Assembly (NCBI RefSeq): GCF_004216715.1
Contig: NZ_SGXG01000001.1
Location: 1,736,001-1,800,000, forward strand
Direction of reading: 5' to 3'
Length of the DNA: 64,000 nt
Source: Cecembia calidifontis
GTDB taxonomy: Bacteria; Bacteroidota; Bacteroidia; Cytophagales; Cyclobacteriaceae
The first letter of the stretch is position 1; every line of letters starts with the position of its first letter. The notes beneath the pieces were generated by a model that was not told where the DNA came from, did no database searches, and saw only the letters and a program-made list of their open reading frames with translations. This document shows, piece after piece, positions 28,081-37,877 of this stretch. Made by a program: the position numbers and the translations under genes.

Positions 28081-28523
28081 TATTTAACTTTGAGTCTTCT
28101 CCAAGTATCAGACCTTCCAAAAGTTTTTACACCTACGTAGCCACGGATATCCAAGGTATTCTCATCCTTCCATGTAATGACTGAGCTGTAAGTGTTGCCT
28201 GTTTCAGGATCATAAATGGTGCCATCAGCCCATTCACCTTTACCTTTGTATTCAAAATCTTTTAAAATCCTGTACCCTCTCAAAGGAACATTTTTCATGC
28301 TTGCATCCGGGTTGTTGACATCTGTTTTTGGTTTTCCAGTTTCGGGATCATTGGGTTCTTTCAACCATACAATCCTGCCATAATATTTCCCGTCAATATT
28401 ATCGATTTTCACCCTGGCTTTGCCATGTCCAGGCTCCCAAACACCCACGATGTCGTCCGCATTTTGTGCCCAAGCATAAGTCCCCAGAAACGATAAACTT
28501 AAGATTAAGATCAACTTTTTCAT
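28080..28523 (-). CDS. DUF2147 domain protein, exported
   Basis: A 147-residue protein with a signal peptide (cleaved after AWAQ) and the DUF2147 pattern: DIVGVWEPGHGKARVKI, YYGRIVWLKEPNDPETG, YKGKGEWADGTIYDPETG and a closing LDIRGYVGVKTFGRSDTW. This is a small lipocalin-like beta fold found in many Gram-negatives; its ligand is unknown. It is the middle gene of a three-gene minus-strand group. Confidence 0.88.
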   Translation of the reverse strand: MKKLILILSLSFLGTYAWAQNADDIVGVWEPGHGKARVKIDNIDGKYYGRIVWLKEPNDPETGKPKTDVNNPDASMKNVPLRGYRILKDFEYKGKGEWADGTIYDPETGNTYSSVITWKDENTLDIRGYVGVKTFGRSDTWRRLKVK

Positions 28524-28541
28524 AGATATTTTGATTTAGGT

Positions 28542-29066
28542 TTATTTTTTGACTTCTAATTCAAACACGATATTTAAGCTGAAATTCAAATCTTCCCAAA
28601 ATTCCTCTTCTTTCAGATCAAAATCTCCGACAAAAGTGATTTTCCCATCCTCAAAGGCAGAGGATAAATTTTCCTGTTTGGCGGCAAGGGAAAGCTGAAA
28701 AGGGGTACCTGCCTCAATTTTCCCTTCGTACAGTCCAATTCTGGTCATGGAGGTATTTTTGGAGGTCACTTCAAAGACCATATTTTCCAACTCAGGCAAT
28801 TCATCAGCTTCTTCCAATAAAAATTCCACTTTGGTGATTTTTGCGTTTTTCAGGCTGACTTTTTCATCAGCTCCCTTTCCTAGGATATCATTCAGATTGA
28901 ATTCCCAAGAAGCGGTCGCTGTATTGGCACCCTCAAAAAGGGGACCTTCTGCCGTCAAGTAAAGTTCCGGGGATGCTACACGGATAGTTTCAGTTTCTCC
29001 GGAACAGGAAACCAGCCAAAAAGCGGTAAAAAAGGCAATTAAATAAGTTGGTATACTATATTTCAT
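28542..29066 (-). CDS. Lipoprotein of unknown function
   Basis: A 174-residue lipoprotein with lipobox FWLVSC (Cys21). The mature part is acidic and beta-rich (LNDILGKGADEKVSLKNAKI and FELEVKK at the end). No family was recognised. It is the first gene of the group with the DUF2147 and barrel genes, 18 bases ahead of DUF2147, so it is probably co-expressed with them at the envelope. Confidence 0.65.
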   Translation of the reverse strand: MKYSIPTYLIAFFTAFWLVSCSGETETIRVASPELYLTAEGPLFEGANTATASWEFNLNDILGKGADEKVSLKNAKITKVEFLLEEADELPELENMVFEVTSKNTSMTRIGLYEGKIEAGTPFQLSLAAKQENLSSAFEDGKITFVGDFDLKEEEFWEDLNFSLNIVFELEVKK

Positions 29067-29391
29067 AATCTGTTTGTTGATTTAAGGTACGTTAATAATA
29101 AGTTTGAGGATTCATTGATGCCATTTTGGGACACAAGCACTTGGTCATTGATTAGACGCTTTCATTAAGTTTAACTCAGAAACTATATGTTCGGTTTACA
29201 GCTTCCAAGTTTCAAATTATTGGAGGCCAAGTGGGACCTTTTTGGAATCAAGGCAACAATTATCTTTTGTTTTTGGGGTGAAATCTTTTTTGGAATTTTC
29301 CCAAAAAGAAGCAAACTTCCAAGAATTGTTCTTGAGCAATTGGATTGCAAAAAAATATTCAAAAAGTTTAAAATGAAAATAAAAAGAATTT
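29067..29391. other. Divergent intergenic region
   Basis: A 325-base AT-rich spacer between divergently transcribed genes. A 73-codon open frame at 29187-29408 on the plus strand has low-complexity Phe/Lys/Ile composition and no homology signals, and I consider it chance. Confidence 0.4.
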
Positions 29392-30687
29392 ATGATCAAG
29401 AGAAATAGTTTTATTGCTTTCTTCATTTTGCTTGCCCACAGCTTGTTTGCCCAACAATTAAGTAAAACTGAAAAGCGCTTGTTGGAAACTATTGATAAGA
29501 ATTATCAGGAAACGGTAGCTTTATTAGAAGAAACTGTCAATATCAATTCAGGAACTTTTAACCTGGAAGGAGTCCGGGAAGTGGGTAAGGTGTTTGAGAG
29601 GGAATTTGCAAAAATTGGATTCCAGACTGAATGGATAATCTTGCCTGATTCATTGAGGAGAGCGGGGCACTTCGTGGCCACCAGAAAAGGGAAAAGCGGT
29701 AAAAAACTATTTTTTATTGGACACTTGGATACAGTGTTTGAAAAGGATATGCCATTTTATCCTTTCACCATGATAGATGACAATACAGCGAAAGGACAAG
29801 GCGTAAATGATATGAAAGGCGGTAATGTGATGATTTTTGCTACGTTGAAGGCACTTCATGAACTGGGTCTTTTGGAAGACAAAACAATCACTGTCTATTT
29901 CACAGGTGATGAGGAGAATGCCGGAAATCCAAGCTGGGTCAGCAGATTGGATTTTGTAGAAAGGGCCAAGCAGCATGATTATGCGTTGGGGTATGAAACG
30001 GCACAGGGTTTTAATATAGCAACTGTAGCCCGTAGGGGAGCAAGTGGCTGGACTTTAAAAACAACAGGTAGGCAGTTGCATTCTTCGGGTGTATTTAGGG
30101 AATCTGTCGGCTATGGGGCAATTTATGAGGCCGCCAGAATTCTTAACGCTTTTAGAGAAGAATTGGCGGGAGAACAATACCTGACCTTCAATCCAGGGCA
30201 GATCATTGGTGGGTCGGATATTGAGTATGATGAGATAAGTGGTGAGGGGAAAGCATTGGGAAAAACCAACATAGTAGCAAGAGAAACTTTCGTTACAGGG
30301 GATTTGAGGTTTTTGGGAGAGGCACAAAAAGAATCAGCAAGGGAAAGGATGAGAAAGATCGTTTCCCAAAATCTCCACGGTACAGCAGCTGAGATTGAAT
30401 TTGAGGACGGGATTCCTTCCATGCCTCCAACCTCTGGTAACCATGCCCTGGTGGATATCCTTAACAAAGTCAGCATGGATATGGGTTTTGGGGAAGTAAA
30501 AGCCGGAGATCCTGGATCCAGGGGGGCGGGAGATATTTCTTATGTGGCTGATTACCTTGATTGTATTGATGGTTTGGGTGCATCAGGGACAGGGGCTCAT
30601 TCACCTGCAGAAACTATCAATATGAAGGAGTATCCTGACCTGATCAAGAGGAGTACGCTTTTTGTTTACCGCTTGTTAAATATGTAA
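29392..30687 (+). CDS. M20-family metallopeptidase, exported
   Basis: A 431-residue zinc peptidase with a signal peptide (cleaved near LFAQQ). Metal-site motifs of the M20/M28 type are clear: GHLDTVFE (H111, D113), GVNDMKGG (D140), the catalytic pair in TGDEENAG (E174, E175) and GTGAHSPAE near the end. It resembles glutamate-carboxypeptidase/CPG2-like enzymes that remove C-terminal Glu or act on dipeptides in the periplasm. It stands before, and perhaps with, the GH13 lipoprotein gene 70 bases downstream. Confidence 0.9.
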   Translation: MIKRNSFIAFFILLAHSLFAQQLSKTEKRLLETIDKNYQETVALLEETVNINSGTFNLEGVREVGKVFEREFAKIGFQTEWIILPDSLRRAGHFVATRKGKSGKKLFFIGHLDTVFEKDMPFYPFTMIDDNTAKGQGVNDMKGGNVMIFATLKALHELGLLEDKTITVYFTGDEENAGNPSWVSRLDFVERAKQHDYALGYETAQGFNIATVARRGASGWTLKTTGRQLHSSGVFRESVGYGAIYEAARILNAFREELAGEQYLTFNPGQIIGGSDIEYDEISGEGKALGKTNIVARETFVTGDLRFLGEAQKESARERMRKIVSQNLHGTAAEIEFEDGIPSMPPTSGNHALVDILNKVSMDMGFGEVKAGDPGSRGAGDISYVADYLDCIDGLGASGTGAHSPAETINMKEYPDLIKRSTLFVYRLLNM

Positions 30688-30757
30688 ACAAGTCACTGCA
30701 ATTGTAGAGCAAGCTGGGATTTTACTTGGCTAATCAGTATTTGATTATTTTAGGCTT

Positions 30758-32635
30758 ATGAAAAAGAATTTGATTCATGCAGTTTGTCTATTGGCTATGA
30801 TCTTCATAGTAGCCGCATGCAATGAAGAAAAAGTAGGAAAAACAGCAACAGAAACCATGTCACCATCTCAGAAAATAGTAGTTTACCAAGTTTTCACCCG
30901 ACTTTTTGGCAATACAAACACCACAAATAAACCTTGGGGTACCTTGGAAGAAAACGGAGTAGGCAAATTCAATGATTTTTCCGACAAGGCGCTACAGGAG
31001 ATCAGGGATTTGGGAGTTACGCATATCTGGTATACCGGTGTTCCCCATCATGCTGTCATCCGGGATTATACTGAATACGGAATAAGCAATGATGATCCGG
31101 ATGTGGTAAAAGGTAGGGCTGGTTCTCCGTATGCGGTTAAGGATTATTATCAGGTCAATCCAGATCTGGCAGTGAACCCGGCAAAGAGGTTGGAAGAATT
31201 CGAAGCCTTGATTGCAAGGACCCATCGGCATGGGCTGAAAGTCATCATTGATATTGTCCCCAACCATGTGGCAAGAAGGTATGAGGGGCTCAATAATCCG
31301 GTTGGGGTAAGGGATTTTGGGGCCGATGATGATGCGACAATTGAGTACCATAGGGACAATAATTTTTACTACATACCAGGGGAGCCTTTCAAAGTGCCTA
31401 CCCCCTTGGACGGATACAGGCCTCTAGGAGGTGAGCAACATCCCCTTTCTGATGGTAAGTTTGAAGAATTTCCTGCAAAATGGACAGGAAATGGTAGCCG
31501 CAACCCACAACCTCATTTTTACGATTGGTACGAAACCGTAAAAGTAAATTATGGTGTAAGGCCGGATGGAAGTAAGGATTTTCCAGAATTACCGGAAGGT
31601 TTTGATAAAAAGGGTTACCAAGCCCATTTTGATTTTTGGAAGGATAAGGATGTTCCCAATTCTTGGAAAAAGTTCAAAGATATAGCCCTTTTTTGGATCG
31701 GAAAGGGAGTGGATGGATTCAGGTATGATATGGCTGAGATGGTGCCTGTGGAGTTTTGGTCCTACATGAACTCTTCCATAAAGATGAAGAACCCCGAAGC
31801 TTTCTTGTTGGCAGAAATATACAATCCAAAAGCCTACCGGGATTATATCCACTTAGGCAAAATGGATTACCTCTATGACAAAGTGGAACTTTATGATACC
31901 CTGAAAAATATCATACAGGGCAAAGGGTCCACTGACCATATTGCCCCTATTCAAATAGGTTTGGCAGATATCGGTAAGCACATGTTGCATTTTTTGGAAA
32001 ATCATGATGAACAAAGAATCGCGAGTCCTGAGTTTGCAGGTAAAGCAGAGAAGGCAAAGCCTGCAGCAGTCCTGTCAGCTACCATAGATTCTGGGCCTAT
32101 GATGATTTACTTTGGGCAGGAAGTAGGAGAACCTGGGGCTGAGGATGCCGGTTTTGGCAAGCCATCCCGAACTTCCATTTTCGATTATGTCGGGGTTCCG
32201 CACCACCAACGCTGGATGAACGGGGGGAAATTTGATGGAGGGCAACTTACTGCCGAAGAGAAGGAATTGAGGGACTTTTACAAAAGGCTCCTTAATTTGG
32301 CCAAAACCAGTCCAGCTTTGGCAGGGAAGTACCAAGAAATCCATCATTACAACCGTCTGCATACCGAGTGGTACAATGATAAAGTATTCTCATTTGTCCG
32401 TTGGTCTGATGGACAGCGGCTTTTGATCGTTACTAATTTTGATAGTCAGCAGAGTTTTGGCTTCGATCTGGAATTGCCAGCCGAACTGGTGAAAATATGG
32501 GGACTGTCAGAGGGTGAATTCAGGCTTTTGGAAAAACTTTACGGATATAAACAGCCCATACTCCAGGTTGCTGGGGGAAAAGCTAAAGTGAGGGTGGATC
32601 TGAATCCTTTGGAGAGTTGGATCTTAGAGCTTTAA
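30758..32635 (+). CDS. GH13 alpha-amylase-family lipoprotein
   Basis: A 625-residue glycoside hydrolase lipoprotein (lipobox VAACN, Cys21). The GH13 TIM barrel shows VIIDIVPNHVARRY, GFRYDMAEMVPVEFW (catalytic Asp), EAFLLAEIYNPKA (acid/base Glu) and HFLENHDEQRIA (third Asp), followed by a beta-sandwich C-domain. It would cut alpha-glucans or alpha-glucosides at the cell surface or in the periplasm. It is not adjacent to the susCD-like pair, so no complete starch locus is present here. Confidence 0.92.
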   Translation: MKKNLIHAVCLLAMIFIVAACNEEKVGKTATETMSPSQKIVVYQVFTRLFGNTNTTNKPWGTLEENGVGKFNDFSDKALQEIRDLGVTHIWYTGVPHHAVIRDYTEYGISNDDPDVVKGRAGSPYAVKDYYQVNPDLAVNPAKRLEEFEALIARTHRHGLKVIIDIVPNHVARRYEGLNNPVGVRDFGADDDATIEYHRDNNFYYIPGEPFKVPTPLDGYRPLGGEQHPLSDGKFEEFPAKWTGNGSRNPQPHFYDWYETVKVNYGVRPDGSKDFPELPEGFDKKGYQAHFDFWKDKDVPNSWKKFKDIALFWIGKGVDGFRYDMAEMVPVEFWSYMNSSIKMKNPEAFLLAEIYNPKAYRDYIHLGKMDYLYDKVELYDTLKNIIQGKGSTDHIAPIQIGLADIGKHMLHFLENHDEQRIASPEFAGKAEKAKPAAVLSATIDSGPMMIYFGQEVGEPGAEDAGFGKPSRTSIFDYVGVPHHQRWMNGGKFDGGQLTAEEKELRDFYKRLLNLAKTSPALAGKYQEIHHYNRLHTEWYNDKVFSFVRWSDGQRLLIVTNFDSQQSFGFDLELPAELVKIWGLSEGEFRLLEKLYGYKQPILQVAGGKAKVRVDLNPLESWILEL

Positions 32636-32690
32636 CAGAGCTAAATTGTATGTATTTATCCAGTTGGTTCAAAAGAAAGGCACAATTGAT

Positions 32691-32698
32691 TACATTTG
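32691..32698 (+). promoter_or_regulatory. Candidate -7 promoter element for hmgA
   Basis: TACATTTG matches the Bacteroidetes -7 consensus TAnnTTTG and lies 27 bases before the hmgA start. A properly spaced -33 TTTG was not found, so confidence is limited. Confidence 0.35.
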
Positions 32699-32724
32699 TG
32701 GATATAAACCCAAATAATTAAAGC

Positions 32725-33888
32725 ATGGCTTATTATTTCAGATTAGGAAATATCCCACCGAAAAGGCATATCCAATTCCGTCAACCGGATGGTAGCCTTT
32801 ATAAGGAGGAGTTGGTGAGTTCAAAGGGATTCTCCGGCATCTATTCCAACCTCTACCATATTCATAATCCAAATAATGTATTGTCGATAGGCAAACCAAC
32901 ACCATATCATTGGGAGCCTGCCAAAGAACATGGATTAAAACAGACCCATTTAAAAACAGCTGGAGTTACCACCACCGGGAAAGACTACCTCAGCGCCAGA
33001 AAAATGCTGATGATGAACAATGATGTCATGATGGGCATTTGTTCCCCTGAGCAGCGGAAGATGGATTATTATTTTAAGAATGCTGATGGTGACGAACTGA
33101 TCTATGTGCATGATGGTGAGGGCGTAATGTATTCCCAATTTGGCAAATTGGAAGTGCGACAGGGAGATTATATCGTCATTCCGAGGACTACCATTTACCG
33201 TTTTGAGTGGAAAGAGGAAGGCCCTTTGAGGTTGTTGATCATAGAATCCCATGGACCTATTGAAACTGTAAAAAGGTATAGAAATGAATTGGGGCAGTTA
33301 TTGGAGCATTCTCCTTACTGCGAACGTGACATCCGTCCTCCAGGGGAATTGGTGACAGAGGCTGAAAAAGGAGAATACCTCGTTCAGATTAAAAAGGGAG
33401 GTATGCTACATCCTTATATTTATGGCCACAGTCCTTTGGATATCGTAGGTTGGGATGGTTTTCTTTATCCTTATGCTTTGTCCATCCATGATTTTGAACC
33501 AATCACAGGACGTATTCATCAGCCACCTCCGGTACATCAGACTTTCCAGGCCTGGGGATTTGTCATTTGTTCCTTTGTTCCGAGGTTGTTTGACTACCAT
33601 CCATTGGCCATACCTGCGCCTTATAACCACAGCAATATCGATTCCGATGAGGTCCTTTATTATGCTGAGGGAGAATTTATGTCCAGAAAAGGAATTGATA
33701 GGGGGTCATTTACCATCCATATGGGAGGGCTTCCGCATGGACCACACCCAGGAACTGTTGAGAAATCCATAGGGGCAAAGGAAACACATGAATTGGCAGT
33801 GATGCTTGATACCTTCCGGCCGCTATATGTAACCACCCAAGGATTGGATTTTGTCGATCCGGATTATCCGATGAGCTGGAAGGAATAA
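32725..33888 (+). CDS. hmgA: Homogentisate 1,2-dioxygenase
   Basis: Ring-cleaving non-heme iron dioxygenase of 387 residues that converts homogentisate to maleylacetoacetate in tyrosine and phenylalanine breakdown. Recognisable blocks are the N-terminal cupin region (GDYIVIPRTTIYRFEW) and the iron-site region with PYNHSNIDSDEVLYYAEGEF and GGLPHGPHPG, holding the His and Glu ligands. It is shorter than the human enzyme, as is usual in Bacteroidetes. No fumarylacetoacetase or hpd gene is adjacent, so the rest of the pathway is elsewhere. Confidence 0.92.
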   Translation: MAYYFRLGNIPPKRHIQFRQPDGSLYKEELVSSKGFSGIYSNLYHIHNPNNVLSIGKPTPYHWEPAKEHGLKQTHLKTAGVTTTGKDYLSARKMLMMNNDVMMGICSPEQRKMDYYFKNADGDELIYVHDGEGVMYSQFGKLEVRQGDYIVIPRTTIYRFEWKEEGPLRLLIIESHGPIETVKRYRNELGQLLEHSPYCERDIRPPGELVTEAEKGEYLVQIKKGGMLHPYIYGHSPLDIVGWDGFLYPYALSIHDFEPITGRIHQPPPVHQTFQAWGFVICSFVPRLFDYHPLAIPAPYNHSNIDSDEVLYYAEGEFMSRKGIDRGSFTIHMGGLPHGPHPGTVEKSIGAKETHELAVMLDTFRPLYVTTQGLDFVDPDYPMSWKE

Positions 33889-34018
33889 TTTCAACTTTAA
33901 AGATGTTATGGGTAGGTCTTTGGAGTACGGTGTAAAGATTCTTGGAATTGGGTACTGGATTCCAAAGGCTTATTTTTTTAAGATGGGATATCAGGTTTTT
34001 TCCTTGCATCAATTGAAG

Positions 34019-34432
34019 TCAAAGGCCTAAAAACTTCAATTCTTCTTTAAAGCTCATTTCCTTATGTTTCAGGTTTTGTCTTTGGATAACAGATCTTTCT
34101 GTAGTCAGTCTATTGATACTGACAGAATGGGCATGATAGTCTTTTTCCCATTGAAAGTTACTGTTGACCAGCTCATTTTTTCTCATTTTCGATTGGATAA
34201 AAGTCTGAAGGTGTGATACCAATCCATTAAGTGACATGTCTTCAGGTAGTTTTAAAAGTATATGGATATGCTCTGGTAATACGGCAAAGCTGACAGCGTT
34301 ATTACTGTGCTCACTTGCAAATTCTTCTATGGCTTCACCTATGCATTTGGCTTCAGGATTACCAAATATAGGAATTTGGTTTTTGGTGCTTAAGACCAAA
34401 TGCATCCATATTTCAGAATGTGAGTGTTTCAT
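34019..34432 (-). CDS. REP-type (Y1) transposase-like protein lacking the catalytic Tyr
   Basis: A 137-residue protein of the Y1_Tnp/REP-associated tyrosine transposase group. The HUH metal motif is present (H55-I-H57 in VLPEHIHILL), as are the usual N-terminal HLVLSTKNQIPIF and the SVS segment after FQWEKDYHAH. The helix that normally reads YIxNQxxHHK is here VIQRQNLKHK, so the strand-cutting Tyr is a Val (residue 115, codon GTT). It is otherwise full length with no stop or frameshift. It is either an inactive relic or a protein recruited for another role. Confidence 0.75.
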   Translation of the reverse strand: MKHSHSEIWMHLVLSTKNQIPIFGNPEAKCIGEAIEEFASEHSNNAVSFAVLPEHIHILLKLPEDMSLNGLVSHLQTFIQSKMRKNELVNSNFQWEKDYHAHSVSINRLTTERSVIQRQNLKHKEMSFKEELKFLGL

Positions 34433-34558
34433 TTCCGTAAATCATCTGCTTAAAAATAGAAATAAAAAATATTTTCTGAAAATTCATCGCTAGGTTATTT
34501 GAAAATTTCGAATCATAAAATTCAAGCTACGCAAAAAACAAGTTTGAAATATTATACC

Positions 34559-34598
34559 AAAAAAAGAATCCTTTAATTTCGATACGATTGAAGGATTC
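34559..34598 (-). terminator. Terminator downstream of pafA
   Basis: Inverted arms GAATCCTTTAAT and ATTGAAGGATTC (one mismatch) enclose a 9-base loop, and on the minus strand the stem is followed by a run of seven T. Confidence 0.7.
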
Positions 34599-34612
34599 AA
34601 TTTGGGGTATTT

Positions 34613-36241
34613 TTATTGGAGCACTTCCAATATCGGTTGACCAGTTGCGCCATTAGGAAGGCGAATATTCAGCAACATGGATAAGGTAGGTGCTATATCT
34701 GTGATGGTTACATATCTTGAACTTTCTCCCTTTGGAATATGCCAGCCCATAAAAATAATGGGGACATGGGTGTCGTAAGTATAGCCCGTGCCGTGGGTAG
34801 TTCCCCTCCAGGAGCTTGTCAACCAGGCCGGTTCCAAAATTAAAAGTAGGTCTCCCGAAGCCTTATGGTTGTATCCCATTTGTAAGAGGTGCTTCTTACC
34901 TGTTTGGTAATCCATTCTCCTCATATCCGTAGCAGTATAGACCTCTTTAATGCCATCAAAACGGAGTAGAAAGTCTGCCAATTCCCTTTGGATTTTTTCT
35001 ATGCTGATGCCTTTTTCTTTTGCAAGCTCATGATTGATGAAAACCTGCTCATTGGAGAAATTGCTGATCCAGTTTCCCTCTCCATAATTCAACACACAGA
35101 AGCCCCTCATTTGGGTAAGGATAAAGCGGGAATTGAAGTTGCCCGCCGGTACATTTTCGCTCAGCATATATTCCACAATATCTGCTACGGCATGATCGGC
35201 AGTCAGAAAAATGAGATACTCTCCTTTTCCATATTCTTTGTCCAGATAATTGAAAAATTGCTCCAGTTCCCGGTCCAGCCTCAGGTAGTTATCTTCCAAT
35301 TCGACAGAGGTAGGTCCAAAACGGTGGCCAATATAATCAGGTGAGGAAAAACTGATGGCAAGTAGGTCTGTTTCCCCTCTTTTCCCCAATTTTTCTCCTT
35401 CAATGGCTGCGTAGGCCATGTCCAAAGTGAGGGAATTGCCAAAAGGGGTTGAGGCAATTAATCCAAAATTGTCATTGTTTTCCATTAAGGAAGGAAGGTC
35501 ATAAGGGAACGTAGTGGTTTCCATACCAATAAACGGCCCTTCAAAATCATTGTCATCTGCTATACTTTGCACATAAGTTTCTATGGGGAAGAGCGTTTCC
35601 CATTTACCCGAAAGGTATTTTTTGGCTAAATTTCTTTTGTTGAAATCCTTTACCCATTGTGGAAGTTCTTGGTAATAATAGGTTGAGGTCATAAATTCCC
35701 CGGTTTTGCTGTCAAACCAATAGGCATCACCCATATGGCCTGCAGGTAAAGAAGCTCCTCTGTCTTTTATGGCAATTCCAACGACTTTAGATCTTTTATT
35801 GCTGGAGAATCTCAGTTCGTCTGAAATGGTCGTGGAATACATGTTCCGTGGAGAAATTTTCCCATTTTCTTCCGAGCCTCCCACAGCCTGCACAGTACTG
35901 TCCTCTGCACAGTAGATCATTCTTCCCAGATTGCGGACATACCAGTTGTTGGCAATGATGCCATGTGTTGCAGGTGTAGTTCCTGTGTACACAGAGGCAT
36001 GACCTGGACCAGTATAGGTTGGAATGTAATTGTAATGGGCGTTTTTCATCATGAAACCTTCTTTCATGAGTCTCTTGAAGCCTCCATCGGAATATCTTTC
36101 TTCAAATTTGTAAAAATATTCCTGTCTCATTTGGTCTACCACAATACCCACCACCAATTTTGGTTTTTTGGCAGGAGGATTTTGAGCTATAGAAGGCAGA
36201 GAAATAAATAAGAGGAAAATGATGGAGATGTGTTTTATCAT
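34613..36241 (-). CDS. pafA: PafA-type alkaline phosphatase
   Basis: Exported phosphatase of 542 residues with a signal peptide (cleaved after SIAQ). It belongs to the alkaline phosphatase superfamily branch with a Thr nucleophile: VVGIVVDQMRQEY (metal Asp), PTYTGPGHASVYTG (nucleophile about T77), a following IIANNW, and IAIKDRGAS supplying the Lys/Arg pair specific to PafA-like monoesterases. Later metal ligands appear in FSSPDYIGHRFG, TADHAVADI and THGTGYTYDTHVP. It releases phosphate from organic esters in the periplasm. It is monocistronic. Confidence 0.93.
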   Translation of the reverse strand: MIKHISIIFLLFISLPSIAQNPPAKKPKLVVGIVVDQMRQEYFYKFEERYSDGGFKRLMKEGFMMKNAHYNYIPTYTGPGHASVYTGTTPATHGIIANNWYVRNLGRMIYCAEDSTVQAVGGSEENGKISPRNMYSTTISDELRFSSNKRSKVVGIAIKDRGASLPAGHMGDAYWFDSKTGEFMTSTYYYQELPQWVKDFNKRNLAKKYLSGKWETLFPIETYVQSIADDNDFEGPFIGMETTTFPYDLPSLMENNDNFGLIASTPFGNSLTLDMAYAAIEGEKLGKRGETDLLAISFSSPDYIGHRFGPTSVELEDNYLRLDRELEQFFNYLDKEYGKGEYLIFLTADHAVADIVEYMLSENVPAGNFNSRFILTQMRGFCVLNYGEGNWISNFSNEQVFINHELAKEKGISIEKIQRELADFLLRFDGIKEVYTATDMRRMDYQTGKKHLLQMGYNHKASGDLLLILEPAWLTSSWRGTTHGTGYTYDTHVPIIFMGWHIPKGESSRYVTITDIAPTLSMLLNIRLPNGATGQPILEVLQ

Positions 36242-36406
36242 GACTTTTTAAAATCGAAATCTTACAAATATAGAGAAACGGTAAGCCTCTATGGCCATTT
36301 ATGGGATAAATGTCGTTAATCCGTACATTACCTGACTTACAATTATTTGTTTGGTGCATGTTTTTCCCCTGCAGATAGTATATTTCATCGTCGAAAATTA
36401 AATCCT

Positions 36407-37804
36407 ATGAGAAATTGTGTTCAGTTATTATTGATTTTATTTCTTCTTCCCCTAAGCCTTGTTATTCATGCTCAATCTTATTTTGCAGACGGATTAAGTG
36501 CGGATTTTCACAAAGATAGAAGGGAAGCCCTGAGAAAAACTATGCCTGAAAACAGTGCGGCTGTATTTTTCAACAACCCGATGAAAAACAGGTCAAATGA
36601 TACCGAATTTCAATATAGGCCCAACTCTGACTTTTACTACCTTACAGGTTTCAGGGAGCCTAATGCTGCCTTGATTATTTTTAAAAATCCACAGCTTGTG
36701 GAGGGTAAACAGGTCAATGAAATTATCTACGTACAGCCCAGAGATCCCAGGAAAGAACAATGGGACGGAGAAAGGTTGGGTATTGAAGGGGTAAAAGAGA
36801 AGTTGGGTTTTGAAATGGTTTTTCTAAATTCAGACTTTTTGAAGAAGCCGGGAGTTGACTGGTCCAAAGTCCATCCTCTGCTTTCTTTCAATCTGGGTGA
36901 GATAGAAGGCGGCGCTTACAATGCTCCTTTGAAGGAGATGGTTGCCAGCTTAAGAGCCTTCAGTTTAAATAAAGAAGCCCCAAGTTCCCCTAGCCTTGAC
37001 CAGCTGATGAATCAACTCCGGGTAAAAAAGACCGCGGAGGAGTTGGTCGTATTGAGGAGGGCAGTGGAAATTTCGGGTAAGGCACATATAGAGGCATTCA
37101 AATCTGTGCAACCTGGAGTTTCAGAAAGAGCTATACAAGGAGTGCATGAGTTTGTTCACAAAGCGTTGGGTGCTGAAAGTGTGGGCTACAGTTCAATTGT
37201 AGGCGCGAGGAACAACTCTACCATTCTTCATTATGTGGACAATTATAGGACCGGTCTTCAGGATGGTTTGATTCTGATGGACGTTGGGGCTGAATTCAGA
37301 GGCTACTCCGGCGATATTACAAGGACAGTGCCTGTGAAAGGAAAGTTTTCACCAGAAGAAAAGGCTATTTATGAAATTGTTCTGGAAGCTTTGGAAGCAG
37401 GAATTGCTGCCTGTCAGCCGGGGTCTGATTTTCAAAAAGTTAATGCGGCATCCCGCAAAGTAATAGATGAAGGTTTGGTTGAGCTTGGTTTGGTCAAGCC
37501 TGGGGAGCGGCATCCCTACTTTCCACATGGTATTGGGCATCATTTGGGCCTGGATGTTCATGATAGAGGGGGATATGGAAAATTGGAGCCCGGAATGGTC
37601 CTGACCGTAGAGCCCGGAATTTATATTCCCGAAGGAAGTCCTGTTGATTCCAAGTGGTGGGGCATTGGAGTCCGGATTGAGGATAATATTTTAATTACAG
37701 AAGCTGGTCATGAAAATCTGAGTGCTTTTGTCCCCAAGACTGTAGAGGAAATTGAAACAGTGATGAAAGAGGAAGGGATTCTTCAAAAGTTGGGTTTGGA
37801 TTGA
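36407..37804 (+). CDS. Secreted Xaa-Pro aminopeptidase (aminopeptidase P)
   Basis: M24-family metallopeptidase. The start at 36407 (MRNCVQLLLILFLLPLSLV) gives a signal peptide; the frame is open from a TTG at 36347, but that would mask it. An AMP_N domain (RPNSDFYYLTGFREPNAALI) precedes the pita-bread catalytic domain, with dinuclear metal ligands in LMDVGAEFRGYSGDITRT, GIGHHLGLDVHD, LTVEPGIYIPEG and GVRIEDNILIT. It removes N-terminal residues before proline, outside the cytoplasm. It shares a bidirectional terminator with the next gene. Confidence 0.93.
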   Translation: MRNCVQLLLILFLLPLSLVIHAQSYFADGLSADFHKDRREALRKTMPENSAAVFFNNPMKNRSNDTEFQYRPNSDFYYLTGFREPNAALIIFKNPQLVEGKQVNEIIYVQPRDPRKEQWDGERLGIEGVKEKLGFEMVFLNSDFLKKPGVDWSKVHPLLSFNLGEIEGGAYNAPLKEMVASLRAFSLNKEAPSSPSLDQLMNQLRVKKTAEELVVLRRAVEISGKAHIEAFKSVQPGVSERAIQGVHEFVHKALGAESVGYSSIVGARNNSTILHYVDNYRTGLQDGLILMDVGAEFRGYSGDITRTVPVKGKFSPEEKAIYEIVLEALEAGIAACQPGSDFQKVNAASRKVIDEGLVELGLVKPGERHPYFPHGIGHHLGLDVHDRGGYGKLEPGMVLTVEPGIYIPEGSPVDSKWWGIGVRIEDNILITEAGHENLSAFVPKTVEEIETVMKEEGILQKLGLD

Positions 37805-37836
37805 TTTGGGAGCCATTATCCTGAAAATTTTCAAAG

Positions 37837-37877
37837 AAAAAGAGGCTGTCTCATCAATGCAGACAGCCTCTTTTTAG
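37837..37877. terminator. Bidirectional terminator
   Basis: A perfect 15-base stem (AAAAAGAGGCTGTCT / AGACAGCCTCTTTTT) with a 9-base loop lies between convergent genes. Confidence 0.9.

Noticed and set aside
29187..29408. 73-codon open frame on the plus strand
   Set aside because: It lies in a divergent promoter spacer, has repetitive Phe/Lys/Ile composition and overlaps the start of the peptidase gene; no signal peptide or motif supports it.
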